64,000 nucleotides of DNA, taken from assembly GCF_000015645.1 (NCBI RefSeq), contig NC_008816.1, forward strand, positions 1,605,887 through 1,669,886, written 5' to 3'. Positions 55,587-64,000 of the stretch are shown here, one piece after another (positions within the stretch are counted from its first letter, which is position 1; each line of letters begins with the position of its first letter). Source of the stretch: Prochlorococcus marinus str. AS9601 (lineage in GTDB: Bacteria; Cyanobacteriota; Cyanobacteriia; PCC-6307; Cyanobiaceae). The position numbers were made by a program, and so were the translations under genes. Under the pieces are notes generated by a model. The model had not been told where the DNA came from, did no database searches, and saw only the letters and a list, made by a program, of their open reading frames with translations.

Positions 55587-58490
55587 TTATTTCAGAACCT
55601 TTTTAAGATATTTTGCTGTATGACTTGTAGGATTTTTAGCTACATCCTCAGGAATACCTTCTGCAATAATTTCTCCTCCTTTATCCCCTCCATCAGGTCC
55701 TAAATCGATAATCCAATCTGAACATCTAATAACATCTAAATTATGTTCAATAACAATTACTGAATTACCTTTATCTACCAAACGTTGTATCACATCCATT
55801 AATTTATGAACATCATAAAAACTTAACCCTGTCGTTGGTTCATCAATCAAATATAAAGTTTTTCCAGTAGCCCTTTTTGACAATTCCGTGGCTAACTTAA
55901 CTCTTTGAGCCTCTCCTCCAGATAATGTAGGAGCTGGCTGGCCTAATTTGACATATCCTAATCCAACATCAACCAATGTAGATAATCTGTCCGCAGCTTG
56001 AGGTATTGCTGAGAAAGTTTCTGCAGCTTGTTCAACAGTCATCTCTAAAACATCAGATATATTGAAACCTTTATATTTCACCTGAAGAGTTTCCCTATTA
56101 AAACGAGCTCCTTTACATACTTCACATTGAACATAGACATCAGGTAAAAAATTCATTTCAATTACATTGACTCCCTGACCTTTACAAGCTTCGCATCTTC
56201 CACCCTTCACGTTAAAGCTGAATTGACCAGCTTGATAACCTCTTGCTTTTGCTTCTACTGTGGCAGTAAATATCTGCCGTATAGGATCAAAAGCACCGGT
56301 ATATGTAGCAGGATTTGATCTTGGAGTTCTTCCTATAGGAGATTGATCAATTACGATAACTTTATCAATTGCCTTTATACCCTTTAACTCTTTTACTCCT
56401 TGCGGGAAAGGGACTTTTAATCCTAGAGAATGACATAATGCAGGATGAAGTAATTCATTTATCAAAGTGCTCTTCCCACTTCCACTCACACCAGTTACAG
56501 AAACTAATCTTCCTAAAGGAAATTCAACAGAAATATTTTTTAAATTATTTTTAATACAATTATTTAAAATTAAACTTTTTTTTACAGATGATCTACGTTC
56601 TTTTGGAGTAGGAATCGACTTCCTACCACTGAGATAAGCTCCAGTTAATGACTTTTCGGAATTTAAGACATCTTGATAAGATCCTTTAGCAATAATTTCC
56701 CCACCATAAACACCTGCCCCTGGACCAATATCTACTAAATAATCTGCGGATTTCATAGTATCTTCGTCATGTTCAACGACGACCAAAGTATTTCCCAAGT
56801 CTCTTAAGCTTTTTAATGTTTCTAATAATCTGTCATTGTCTCTCTGATGCAAGCCAATACTTGGTTCATCTAATACATATAAAACGCCAGTAAGACCTGC
56901 ACCTATTTGTGTGGCCAATCTAATACGCTGAGCCTCACCACCAGACAAAGTCATAGCAGGTCTGTCTAAAGTCAAATAATCTAAACCTACATTAATTAAA
57001 AACTTCAAACGTAAACGAATCTCTTTTAATACCAATTCACCAATCTGCTTTTGTTTTTCTGATAAAGATATATTTTCTTTCTTTGTCTTACCTAAACCCA
57101 TGATGCGCTCTACGTGATTTAAGGTTTCAGAAACGCTTATAGAAGTTAAATCAGTAATGTTGTATGGGCCAAGTTTAACAGCCAAAGCCTCAGGTCTTAA
57201 TCTTTTTCCAGAACATGTCTTACAGGGAACTAATTCTAGATACTTTTCTAATTTTTGTTTAACTGATTCTCCATTGGCTTCATTCAATTGCCTTTCTAAT
57301 ATTGGTAAAATCCCCTCAAAAGGTCTTTCAAAACCACTAGAAGTTTTAAAACGACTATCAGCTTGAATTAAAATTGGTTTATCTGATCCCAAAAGCAGAA
57401 CTTGTTTTTGCAAATCACTTAAATCTTTCCAAGGAGTTTTTAATTCAAAACCATAGGCTTGTCCTACGGAATAAAGTAAAGAGAAGTAATAAGTATTATC
57501 TTTTTCACTCCAAGGAGCTATTGCAGCATAAACAGGCAATGTTTTATCAGGTATAACTCTATCCGCAGTAAATTTTTTTAAATAACCAATCCCATGACAA
57601 TCTGGACATGCCCCATATGGGCTATTAAAAGAAAATAATCTAGGAGAAAGTTCTTCAACAATAGAGCCATGCACAGGACATGCATAATTTTCTGAGTAAA
57701 GTTTTTCTCTCTCCAAGTTAGAAGGTAAGTTTTCTCCTTTTTTTGGAACAACTTCTACTATTGCTAGGCCATCACCTCTTTTAAGACAAGTTTGTAGAGA
57801 ATCATTTAATCTTTCTTGTATTCCATCTCTTGCAATTAATCTATCAACTACTACCTCAATATTATGAATTTGATTTTTATCTAATTCAATACTATCAGCA
57901 AGTTCTCTTACCTCTCCGTTGATTCTTACCCTAGCAAATCCTTCAGCAGCTAGTCCACTTATTAATTTTGTATGTGTTCCTTTTTTTCCTCTTACAACAG
58001 GAGCCAACAATTGGTACCTTGTTCCTTCTGGCAAGAGAAGAATTTGATCAACCATTTCATCAATTGTTTGCGGCGCTATTGGAATCCCGCAGTGGTGACA
58101 ATGAGGCTCACCAGCACGACCAAACAATAATCTTAAATAATCTTGTATCTCTGTTACTGTTCCAACTGTTGATCGAGGATTATGACTTGTAGATTTTTGA
58201 TCAATTGAAATAGCAGGTGATAAACCTTCAATATTGTCAACATCTGGTTTATCTACTTGACCCAAAAACTGCCTTGCGTATGCCGAAAGACTTTCAACAT
58301 ATCTTCTTTGACCTTCAGCAAAAATAGTATCAAAGGCTAAAGAACTTTTACCACTTCCACTCACACCTGTAAAAACTATAAATTTGTTCCTAGGTAGAGA
58401 AAGATCAATATTTTTTAAATTATGCTGTCGAGCTCCTCTAATATTGATTGAGTTATCTTCTCCAAAACTACTATCAACCTTATTAACCAT
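55587..58490 (-). CDS. uvrA: UvrABC system protein A
   Basis: 967 residues. The first ABC domain has Walker A GVSGSGKSS (42-50) and LSPAISIDQKSTSHNPRSTVGT, the zinc-binding pairs CHHCG and CPDCHG, and the signature TLSGGEAQRIRLA. The second has GVSGSGKSTL, the CEACKGQG/CEVCKGAR zinc site and TLSGGEAQRVKLA, with LIDEPTTGL. It recognises damage and loads UvrB. It is followed upstream by recN on the same strand, 54 bp away, giving a DNA-repair pair. Confidence 0.97.
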   Translation of the reverse strand: MVNKVDSSFGEDNSINIRGARQHNLKNIDLSLPRNKFIVFTGVSGSGKSSLAFDTIFAEGQRRYVESLSAYARQFLGQVDKPDVDNIEGLSPAISIDQKSTSHNPRSTVGTVTEIQDYLRLLFGRAGEPHCHHCGIPIAPQTIDEMVDQILLLPEGTRYQLLAPVVRGKKGTHTKLISGLAAEGFARVRINGEVRELADSIELDKNQIHNIEVVVDRLIARDGIQERLNDSLQTCLKRGDGLAIVEVVPKKGENLPSNLEREKLYSENYACPVHGSIVEELSPRLFSFNSPYGACPDCHGIGYLKKFTADRVIPDKTLPVYAAIAPWSEKDNTYYFSLLYSVGQAYGFELKTPWKDLSDLQKQVLLLGSDKPILIQADSRFKTSSGFERPFEGILPILERQLNEANGESVKQKLEKYLELVPCKTCSGKRLRPEALAVKLGPYNITDLTSISVSETLNHVERIMGLGKTKKENISLSEKQKQIGELVLKEIRLRLKFLINVGLDYLTLDRPAMTLSGGEAQRIRLATQIGAGLTGVLYVLDEPSIGLHQRDNDRLLETLKSLRDLGNTLVVVEHDEDTMKSADYLVDIGPGAGVYGGEIIAKGSYQDVLNSEKSLTGAYLSGRKSIPTPKERRSSVKKSLILNNCIKNNLKNISVEFPLGRLVSVTGVSGSGKSTLINELLHPALCHSLGLKVPFPQGVKELKGIKAIDKVIVIDQSPIGRTPRSNPATYTGAFDPIRQIFTATVEAKARGYQAGQFSFNVKGGRCEACKGQGVNVIEMNFLPDVYVQCEVCKGARFNRETLQVKYKGFNISDVLEMTVEQAAETFSAIPQAADRLSTLVDVGLGYVKLGQPAPTLSGGEAQRVKLATELSKRATGKTLYLIDEPTTGLSFYDVHKLMDVIQRLVDKGNSVIVIEHNLDVIRCSDWIIDLGPDGGDKGGEIIAEGIPEDVAKNPTSHTAKYLKKVLK

Positions 58491-58544
58491 GTTTAAATCT
58501 AAATTTTGATTTAAAAAGGTTATTATAGTAGAATTTTTTCTATT

Positions 58545-60224
58545 TTACGCAGCTGAGCAATCAAGTAGTCTAGAAGCATATTCGTTTACTTCGCATGAAC
58601 CTCCACCTATAAGTTCTATTAGTTCATTTTTTCTTTGATTTTTTGTAGTTAGTTTTGCAATTGAAGTATAAGTTATTCCATTAATAACGTTTTTATGAAC
58701 TTTGAAATGAGCTGATCCCCTAGCAGCTAGAAATGGCTGATGTGTAATACATAAGACTTGTTGATTTTTAGAAATTTCTTTTATAAGCTCAACCAAAGAA
58801 AATAGAGATTTACCACTTAAACCACTATCAATTTCATCTAAAAAGAAAGTATTAGGTTGTTTAGAAATACTAGATTTAATAGCTAATAAAAATCTTGACA
58901 TTTCTCCGCCAGAAATAACATTTGATAATGGAGCAAGCTTCTGATCAGGATTAGCCGAAAACAAAAAATTTATATCATCAATTCCATCGCCAGAAGGCTT
59001 GGATGCAGAAAATTGAATTGAAAAATTTGCATTTTCTAAACCTAGATTGCCTAAAGTTGACATTACTGAATTTTTTAACTGTTTAGCAATTTTTTTTCTT
59101 TCAGTAGATTGAATAACAAATAAAGAATTTAAATTATGTTGTAAATTCTCAATTTGAGATTTAATACTGCAAATCTCATTACCTTGATCATTTTGTTGAA
59201 AATAGGTCTTTAATTGATCGCGTTTTTCAATTAATTGAGTTAAATCCAATGAAAAAGTTCTCTCTAAGTTTTTTAAAAAAAATAATCTTCTTTGTATTTC
59301 TGGAAGATTAGATTCATAATTTTCTATTTCTTGCAAATATGACTTCAGCTCAAAAATTAAATCTTCAACATCAGTATGAATATTTAATAACTTCTCTCTG
59401 AATTTTTGAATCTTTAAATCGAAATCGGCTGTTTTATTTAAAATCTTTAGTGATTGATTTAGAAAAGAAGTTACTGAAGGTTCATCATGACTAAAATTAT
59501 TTAAATTTTCTAATGATGATTTAATTGAATTATTAATTTCAAGATTATTTACAAGTTTATTTTCTAATAACTCTAGTTCTAAAATTTCTTGACTTGAATT
59601 TAAATCAGCCTCTTCTAAACTCTTCAACATGTGTTTAATTGCCAAGTTTTTTTCTTCTTGATTCCTAGAAAATTCTATTTTTTCATTCAATAGTCTTGTT
59701 AGCTTTTCACTTTCTCTCCATATACTTTTAATCCTTTCGCTAGTATCTCTAAATTCTTGAGAACATAAGTCATCAATAATTAGTCTTCTTTTATCTAAAG
59801 AATCAAAGATAAAAGTGTCAGATTGACCTGCAAAATCTATTAAAAATCTTCCAAGTTTTTCTAATGATTGTTTATTAATTGGTAAATCATTAAGGCTATA
59901 TTTGGATAAGATTTTATTATTTTTTTTATAAGATTTTCTTTTAATTTGTAGTTCTGAAGAAGTTATTTCAAAACCATTACTAATTAACCAATTATTAATT
60001 TGAAAAGAAGAAGAAAATATCGCCTCAATAACGCAAAAATCTTTTCCTGGACGTATTAAATGTTTTAGAGGTATATTAGTTCCACCAAAGAGAGCATTTA
60101 GGGAATCCAAAATTAATGATTTTCCTGAACCAGAATCCCCAGTTATGATATTCAAACCTTTTTCGAAATTAATTTCTATAATTTCTATTAAGGCAATATT
60201 TTCTATTTTTAGTTGTATTAACAT
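58545..60224 (-). CDS. recN: DNA repair protein RecN
   Basis: 559 residues, an SMC-like ATPase. Walker A is GDSGSGKS (29-36) near the N-terminus, the middle is coiled coil with many Glu/Leu/Lys heptads, and the C-terminal half has VISGGEMSRFLLAIK and FLDEIDSGLSG with CITHQPFLAARG. It acts in recombinational repair of double-strand breaks. It is divergent from the UbiB gene (68 bp). Confidence 0.95.
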   Translation of the reverse strand: MLIQLKIENIALIEIIEINFEKGLNIITGDSGSGKSLILDSLNALFGGTNIPLKHLIRPGKDFCVIEAIFSSSFQINNWLISNGFEITSSELQIKRKSYKKNNKILSKYSLNDLPINKQSLEKLGRFLIDFAGQSDTFIFDSLDKRRLIIDDLCSQEFRDTSERIKSIWRESEKLTRLLNEKIEFSRNQEEKNLAIKHMLKSLEEADLNSSQEILELELLENKLVNNLEINNSIKSSLENLNNFSHDEPSVTSFLNQSLKILNKTADFDLKIQKFREKLLNIHTDVEDLIFELKSYLQEIENYESNLPEIQRRLFFLKNLERTFSLDLTQLIEKRDQLKTYFQQNDQGNEICSIKSQIENLQHNLNSLFVIQSTERKKIAKQLKNSVMSTLGNLGLENANFSIQFSASKPSGDGIDDINFLFSANPDQKLAPLSNVISGGEMSRFLLAIKSSISKQPNTFFLDEIDSGLSGKSLFSLVELIKEISKNQQVLCITHQPFLAARGSAHFKVHKNVINGITYTSIAKLTTKNQRKNELIELIGGGSCEVNEYASRLLDCSAA

Positions 60225-60292
60225 GATAAATCTTCCATATAAAAAAATTAACTTCTTTTTTAAAAAAATAAAGGTTTTAAATATATAAAGTT

Positions 60293-62149
60293 ATGAAAGA
60301 AGACTTTACTGATTTTATTGAGGTATCTGGACTCTTAAATTATGATCCAGATACAATTTCTAAAATTTACAAAAAAAATCCTAAAAGACTTTTAAAAAGG
60401 CTTTGGCAAACACTCCTACCTATTTTTGCTTACATCTTTTCCGTTGGATGGGATAAATTAACTGGAAGGCTGAAAAATAAACAGCAAGCAAGATTTAGAG
60501 CAAGAGAATTAACAAATTTGTTAGTAGAACTTGGACCTGCATTTGTTAAAGCAGGCCAAGCTTTATCAACAAGACCAGATATAATCCCAGGCATTCTTCT
60601 AGAAGAATTATCTGAATTGCAAGATCAGCTCCCAGGTTTTGATAGCGATAAAGCTATGGAATTAATAGAAGAAGATTTAGGAAACAAAATAGATGAGATT
60701 TTTTTAGAAATTGATAAAGAGCCAATTTCTGCTGCTTCTTTAGGTCAAGTACATAAAGCTAAATTAAAAAACGAAGAGATCGTTGCAATAAAAGTACAAA
60801 GGCCAGGTTTAAGAGAACAAATAACCTTAGACCTTTACATTGTAAGAAATATTGCTTATTGGCTAAAAAACAATATCGGATTGATAAGAAGTGATCTAGT
60901 TGCTTTGATTGATGAATTAGGCAAGAGGGTTTTTGAAGAAATGGATTATTTAAACGAAGCTGCAAATGCAGAAAAATTTAGAGATATGCATAAACATAAC
61001 AAGATGATTGCCGTACCAAAAATTTATAAAGAAATAACTTCAAGAAGAGTTTTAGCAATGGAATGGATAGACGGTACAAAATTAACAAATTTAGAGGATG
61101 TAAAAAAATTAGGAATTAATCCTGATGACATGATTGATATAGGGGTGCAATGCAGTTTAGAACAGCTTTTAGAACATGGTTTTTTTCATGCAGACCCGCA
61201 TCCAGGTAATTTATTAGCCTTAGAAGATGGAAGATTATGTTATCTAGATTTTGGAATGATGAGCGAGGTTTCCAGAGAATCTAGGTCAGGATTAATTCAA
61301 GCAGTAGTTCACTTAGTAAATAAAAACTTCGATAAATTGTCTCAAGATTTCGTAAAATTAGGATTTTTATCAGAGGAAGTTAATCTAGAACCTATTGTTC
61401 CAGCATTTCAAGATGTTTTCATTAACGCCGTTGAACAAGGAGTTTCGAAAATGGATTTTAAGAGCGTTACTGACGATATGTCTGGTGTTATGTATAAATT
61501 CCCTTTCAGACTACCCCCGTATTATGCTCTTATAATTAGATCATTACTTACATTAGAGGGAATAGCTTTAAGCGTAGATCCAAACTTCAAAATATTAGGA
61601 GCAGCTTATCCATATTTTGCAAGAAGATTGATGGAAGACCCTGATCCACAATTGAGGGAAAGCCTTAAAGAAATGCTTTTTGATAATAAAAAATTTAAAT
61701 GGGATCGTTTAGAAGATCTACTTTCTAACGCTGCAAAGCAAACAAATCTCGATTTAGAAAAACTTTTAGACGAAGTTATAAATCTTCTCTTTTCTCCAAC
61801 TGGAGGATTTCTTAGAAATGAGATAGTTGAAGGTTTAACAAATCAGATAGATTTACTTAGTCTAAAAATATTGAAAAGTTTAAATAATTATCTTCCACAA
61901 TCAATTAAATTAAATACTACTAACGAAAATAATAACTTGAGTGACCTTATAATGTATGTTGAGCCATTGAGAAACTTTTTAGAGATTTTACAAAAAGTAC
62001 CGGGGTATTCAATTGACATTTTTCTAAGAAGAGTGCCAAGACTTATTAATGAGCCCTATACAAAAGAAATGGGTATAAAAATAGCAAAAAAAGTAACTGA
62101 AAAAGGAGTAGTAAGACTTGTTAAGATTGCCGCTGGTGCAAATATATAA
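60293..62149 (+). CDS. ABC1/UbiB-family atypical kinase
   Basis: 618 residues. The N-terminal AGQALSTRPDIIP with FVKAGQALS, the ATP-binding segment IEAASLGQVHKAKL-type (ISAASLGQVHKA), VAIKVQRPGL, EMDYLNEAANAEKF, HADPHPGNLL and YLDFGMM are ABC1 hallmarks. UbiB-like proteins support quinone biosynthesis in bacteria; in cyanobacteria this suggests plastoquinone or tocopherol work, perhaps with the Ycf21 enzyme. The substrate is unknown. The TAA at 62147-62149 abuts the next ATG directly. Confidence 0.9.
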   Translation: MKEDFTDFIEVSGLLNYDPDTISKIYKKNPKRLLKRLWQTLLPIFAYIFSVGWDKLTGRLKNKQQARFRARELTNLLVELGPAFVKAGQALSTRPDIIPGILLEELSELQDQLPGFDSDKAMELIEEDLGNKIDEIFLEIDKEPISAASLGQVHKAKLKNEEIVAIKVQRPGLREQITLDLYIVRNIAYWLKNNIGLIRSDLVALIDELGKRVFEEMDYLNEAANAEKFRDMHKHNKMIAVPKIYKEITSRRVLAMEWIDGTKLTNLEDVKKLGINPDDMIDIGVQCSLEQLLEHGFFHADPHPGNLLALEDGRLCYLDFGMMSEVSRESRSGLIQAVVHLVNKNFDKLSQDFVKLGFLSEEVNLEPIVPAFQDVFINAVEQGVSKMDFKSVTDDMSGVMYKFPFRLPPYYALIIRSLLTLEGIALSVDPNFKILGAAYPYFARRLMEDPDPQLRESLKEMLFDNKKFKWDRLEDLLSNAAKQTNLDLEKLLDEVINLLFSPTGGFLRNEIVEGLTNQIDLLSLKILKSLNNYLPQSIKLNTTNENNNLSDLIMYVEPLRNFLEILQKVPGYSIDIFLRRVPRLINEPYTKEMGIKIAKKVTEKGVVRLVKIAAGANI

Positions 62150-62722
62150 ATGAAGTTTAATAAATTTTTAAAATTAAAAATATTTTTTATTGTAGTAATT
62201 TCTCCATTATTTTTTAATATACCAAAAGCTTGTACTGCTGAAGAAATTAAAATCACTTATAGTATATTTTCGAGAACAATTAAAGTAAATTCTTTAAAAA
62301 CTTTTGCTAAAGAAGGTAAATCTACAAAACAATTAAAAAGAATTTTAAAAGCAACCGGGTCTCCCGATAAAGAAATTAGAAAAGTTTTAAACAAAGAATT
62401 TGAAGTTCCTATTAGCATTGCAAGCAAACTAGTATATTCTGAAATAGGGAATGTTTTTTTAACAAGACTTTCATCTATTATCCACCCACCAAGAGCAACT
62501 GATGAAAGAACAGGCATGCTGGCCCTCAGAGCAAGCGTAATTCAAGGAATTAACATAGGAAATGGAAAAATAAATCTAGTAAATTTTTTTGAAGGATATC
62601 CAACTAAAACTGTAATTTTAGATGTCAGCGCTTTGAGCAAAGTTATGAATAAAGTAGAATCGATTTCGGAATTATTAACCTTTTTCACCAATTCCCCTCT
62701 AGAAAAAATCAAAACAAATTAA
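62150..62722 (+). CDS. Secreted DUF1400-family protein
   Basis: 190 residues. A signal peptide (hydrophobic residues ~10-27, cleavage near ACTA-EE) precedes a DUF1400-type domain: KITYSIFSRTIKVNSLKTFAKEG, KLVYSEIGNVFLTRLSSII and the ALRASVIQGINIGNGKINLVNFFEGYPT segment. DUF1400 is a cyanobacterial domain often found before an alpha/beta hydrolase; here it stands alone. It is likely periplasmic or lumenal. It starts without a gap after the UbiB gene and 6 bp before thrC. Confidence 0.8.
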   Translation: MKFNKFLKLKIFFIVVISPLFFNIPKACTAEEIKITYSIFSRTIKVNSLKTFAKEGKSTKQLKRILKATGSPDKEIRKVLNKEFEVPISIASKLVYSEIGNVFLTRLSSIIHPPRATDERTGMLALRASVIQGINIGNGKINLVNFFEGYPTKTVILDVSALSKVMNKVESISELLTFFTNSPLEKIKTN

Positions 62723-62728
62723 ACAACC

Positions 62729-63832
62729 ATGGTGTTATTAAATAAAATAAAAAATAAACTGCGTATTAATTACAGAAAAAAAAGATGGCCAGGTCTAATA
62801 GAAGCTTATAAACAATATCTTCCAGTTACAAAGAAAACTCCTATTATTTCCCTAAATGAAGGAAATACACCACTAATCCTAAGCGAGTCAATTAGCAACT
62901 TAATTGGAAATAGAACAAAAGTTTTTTTAAAATATGATGGCCTTAATCCAACTGGATCTTTTAAAGATCGTGGAATGACTATGGCAATTAGCAAAGCAAA
63001 AGAAGAAGGACGAGAAGCAGTAATTTGTGCAAGTACTGGAAATACATCTGCTGCTGCTGCTGCATATGCTTCGAGAGGAGGATTAAAACCTTATGTTTTA
63101 ATTCCAGAAGGATTTGTTGCACAAGGAAAGCTTGCGCAAGCATTAATGTATGGTGCTGAGATAATATCTATTAACGGAAACTTTGATAAGGCTCTTGAAA
63201 TTGTTAGAGATTTATCCTCAGAACATCCTATAGAACTTGTTAATTCTGTTAATCCATATCGAATACAAGGACAAAAAACAGCAGCTTTTGAAATAGTTGA
63301 TGACTTAGGTTATGCTCCTGATTGGCTTTGTATTCCTATGGGTAATGCAGGAAACATAACTGCTTATTGGATGGGATTTAAAGAATATTCAAAAATAAAA
63401 AGCAATTTGAAATTACCAATAATGATGGGTTTTCAGTCCGAAGGCTCTGCTCCATTAGTAAAAAATATAATAGTTAAGGATCCAGAAACAATTGCAACTG
63501 CAATAAGAATTGGAAATCCTGTAAATAGAGAAAAAGCCAAAAAAGTAAGGAAGGAGAGTAAAGGAGACTTTCAATCAGTTACAGATGAAGAAATAATCAA
63601 TGCTTATAAAATTCTTGCCAAAGAGGGAGTATTTTGTGAACCTGCCAGTGCAGCATCAGTTGCTGGACTAATTAAAAATAAAAATAGAATTCAGAAAGAA
63701 TCGACTATTGTTTGTGTTCTGACTGGAAATGGATTGAAAGATCCTGATTGCGCTATTAAAAATAACGATGCTATTTTTAGGAAAAATATTGAACCTTCAT
63801 TAAAAAATATAACTAAAATCTTAGGATATTAA
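62729..63832 (+). CDS. thrC: Threonine synthase
   Basis: 367 residues. The PLP lysine is Lys79 in [15 protein letters not shown]. Also present are [37 protein letters not shown] and [11 protein letters not shown]. It converts O-phosphohomoserine to threonine. It closes the co-directional group ubiB-DUF1400-thrC, with 6 bp before the ATG. The downstream intergenic region is origin-like. Confidence 0.97.
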   Translation: MVLLNKIKNKLRINYRKKRWPGLIEAYKQYLPVTKKTPIISLNEGNTPLILSESISNLIGNRTKVFLKYDGLNPTGSFKDRGMTMAISKAKEEGREAVICASTGNTSAAAAAYASRGGLKPYVLIPEGFVAQGKLAQALMYGAEIISINGNFDKALEIVRDLSSEHPIELVNSVNPYRIQGQKTAAFEIVDDLGYAPDWLCIPMGNAGNITAYWMGFKEYSKIKSNLKLPIMMGFQSEGSAPLVKNIIVKDPETIATAIRIGNPVNREKAKKVRKESKGDFQSVTDEEIINAYKILAKEGVFCEPASAASVAGLIKNKNRIQKESTIVCVLTGNGLKDPDCAIKNNDAIFRKNIEPSLKNITKILGY

Positions 63833-64000
63833 GGTCCAAAAAAAATAGTGTCTGTGGAAATCAATTAAAAATAAATTTCATTTGTTGAAAAGTACATAAC
63901 AAGAAATTCTATTTGTTGAATAAATTTAAAATTTTTGAAAAAGTAAAAAATATTCAACAAATGAAAATTTTTTTACACATATTCTTTTCTTCGTAAACTA
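63833..64000. other. Origin-like AT-rich intergenic region downstream of thrC
   Basis: 168 bp without a gene. It has two sites one base off the cyanobacterial DnaA-box consensus TTTTCCACA: ATTTCCACA on the minus strand (63853-63861) and TTTTACACA on the plus strand (63971-63979). A repeated element lies between them: TTTCATTTGTTGAA at 63876-63889, ATTTGTTGAA at 63911-63920 and the exact inverse TTCAACAAATGAAA at 63953-63966. In Prochlorococcus dnaN follows thrC at the numbering origin. The next gene is not in the window. Confidence 0.55.

Overview
The window looks like the chromosome of a high-light-type marine picocyanobacterium, Prochlorococcus of the MED4 kind. The evidence is strong AT-richness, very short intergenic gaps, many stop/start overlaps, cyanobacterium-only families (ycf21-type chorismate lyase, DUF3134, DUF1400, sulfolipid genes, sucrose-phosphate synthase) and minimal versions of larger enzymes. 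I see no insertion sequence, integrase, prophage or CRISPR array; it reads as core chromosome. Strain-level identity cannot be read from the sequence.

Layout. 0-5 kb: a partial SpoIID-like gene, rpmI-rplT, a TPR protein, thiG and the sulfolipid pair sqdB-sqdX. 5-11 kb (minus strand): glycine-cleavage genes gcvP and gcvH, a PLP enzyme of the aluminium-resistance family and an HTH protein divergent from a delta-9 desaturase. 11.8-19.6 kb: rplI, dnaB, mnmG, a chorismate lyase, a SprT-like protease and an ATP-dependent DNA ligase. 19.6-23.4 kb (minus): a VTT membrane protein, valS, a divergent A-type Fe-S carrier and tRNA-Val. 23.5-34.3 kb: a long co-directional run mazG-speE-speB-gcvT-aspS-pyrG-queE-queC-pabB-pabC. 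34-46 kb: cobA, an MFS transporter with ppk, a group 2 sigma factor, a phytol-kinase-like protein, DAHP synthase, acnB, a ClC protein and purU. 46-55 kb: an amino-acid oxidase (ThiO candidate), dnaK, aroE, rpsF, argG, mraY and sucrose-phosphate synthase. 55-64 kb: uvrA, recN, a UbiB kinase, a DUF1400 protein and thrC, followed by an AT-rich stretch with near-consensus DnaA boxes and a repeated motif.

How the genes work together. Three glycine-cleavage genes and purU handle one-carbon units and glycine. speB and speE make putrescine and spermidine. DAHP synthase, aroE, pabB/pabC and ycf21 connect the shikimate pathway to folate and plastoquinone. sqdB/sqdX and ppk concern phosphorus economy. 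dnaB, the ligase, uvrA and recN serve replication and repair. The last 170 bases after thrC probably hold the chromosome origin, because in Prochlorococcus the thrC-dnaN junction is where chromosome numbering starts. dnaN itself lies outside the window.

I found no clearly new multi-gene system. The best leads are the origin-like repeat cluster, a phage-type DNA ligase, a cysteine-poor A-type carrier directly behind a tRNA, structured leaders before rpsF and pyrG, and shared antisense gene ends.
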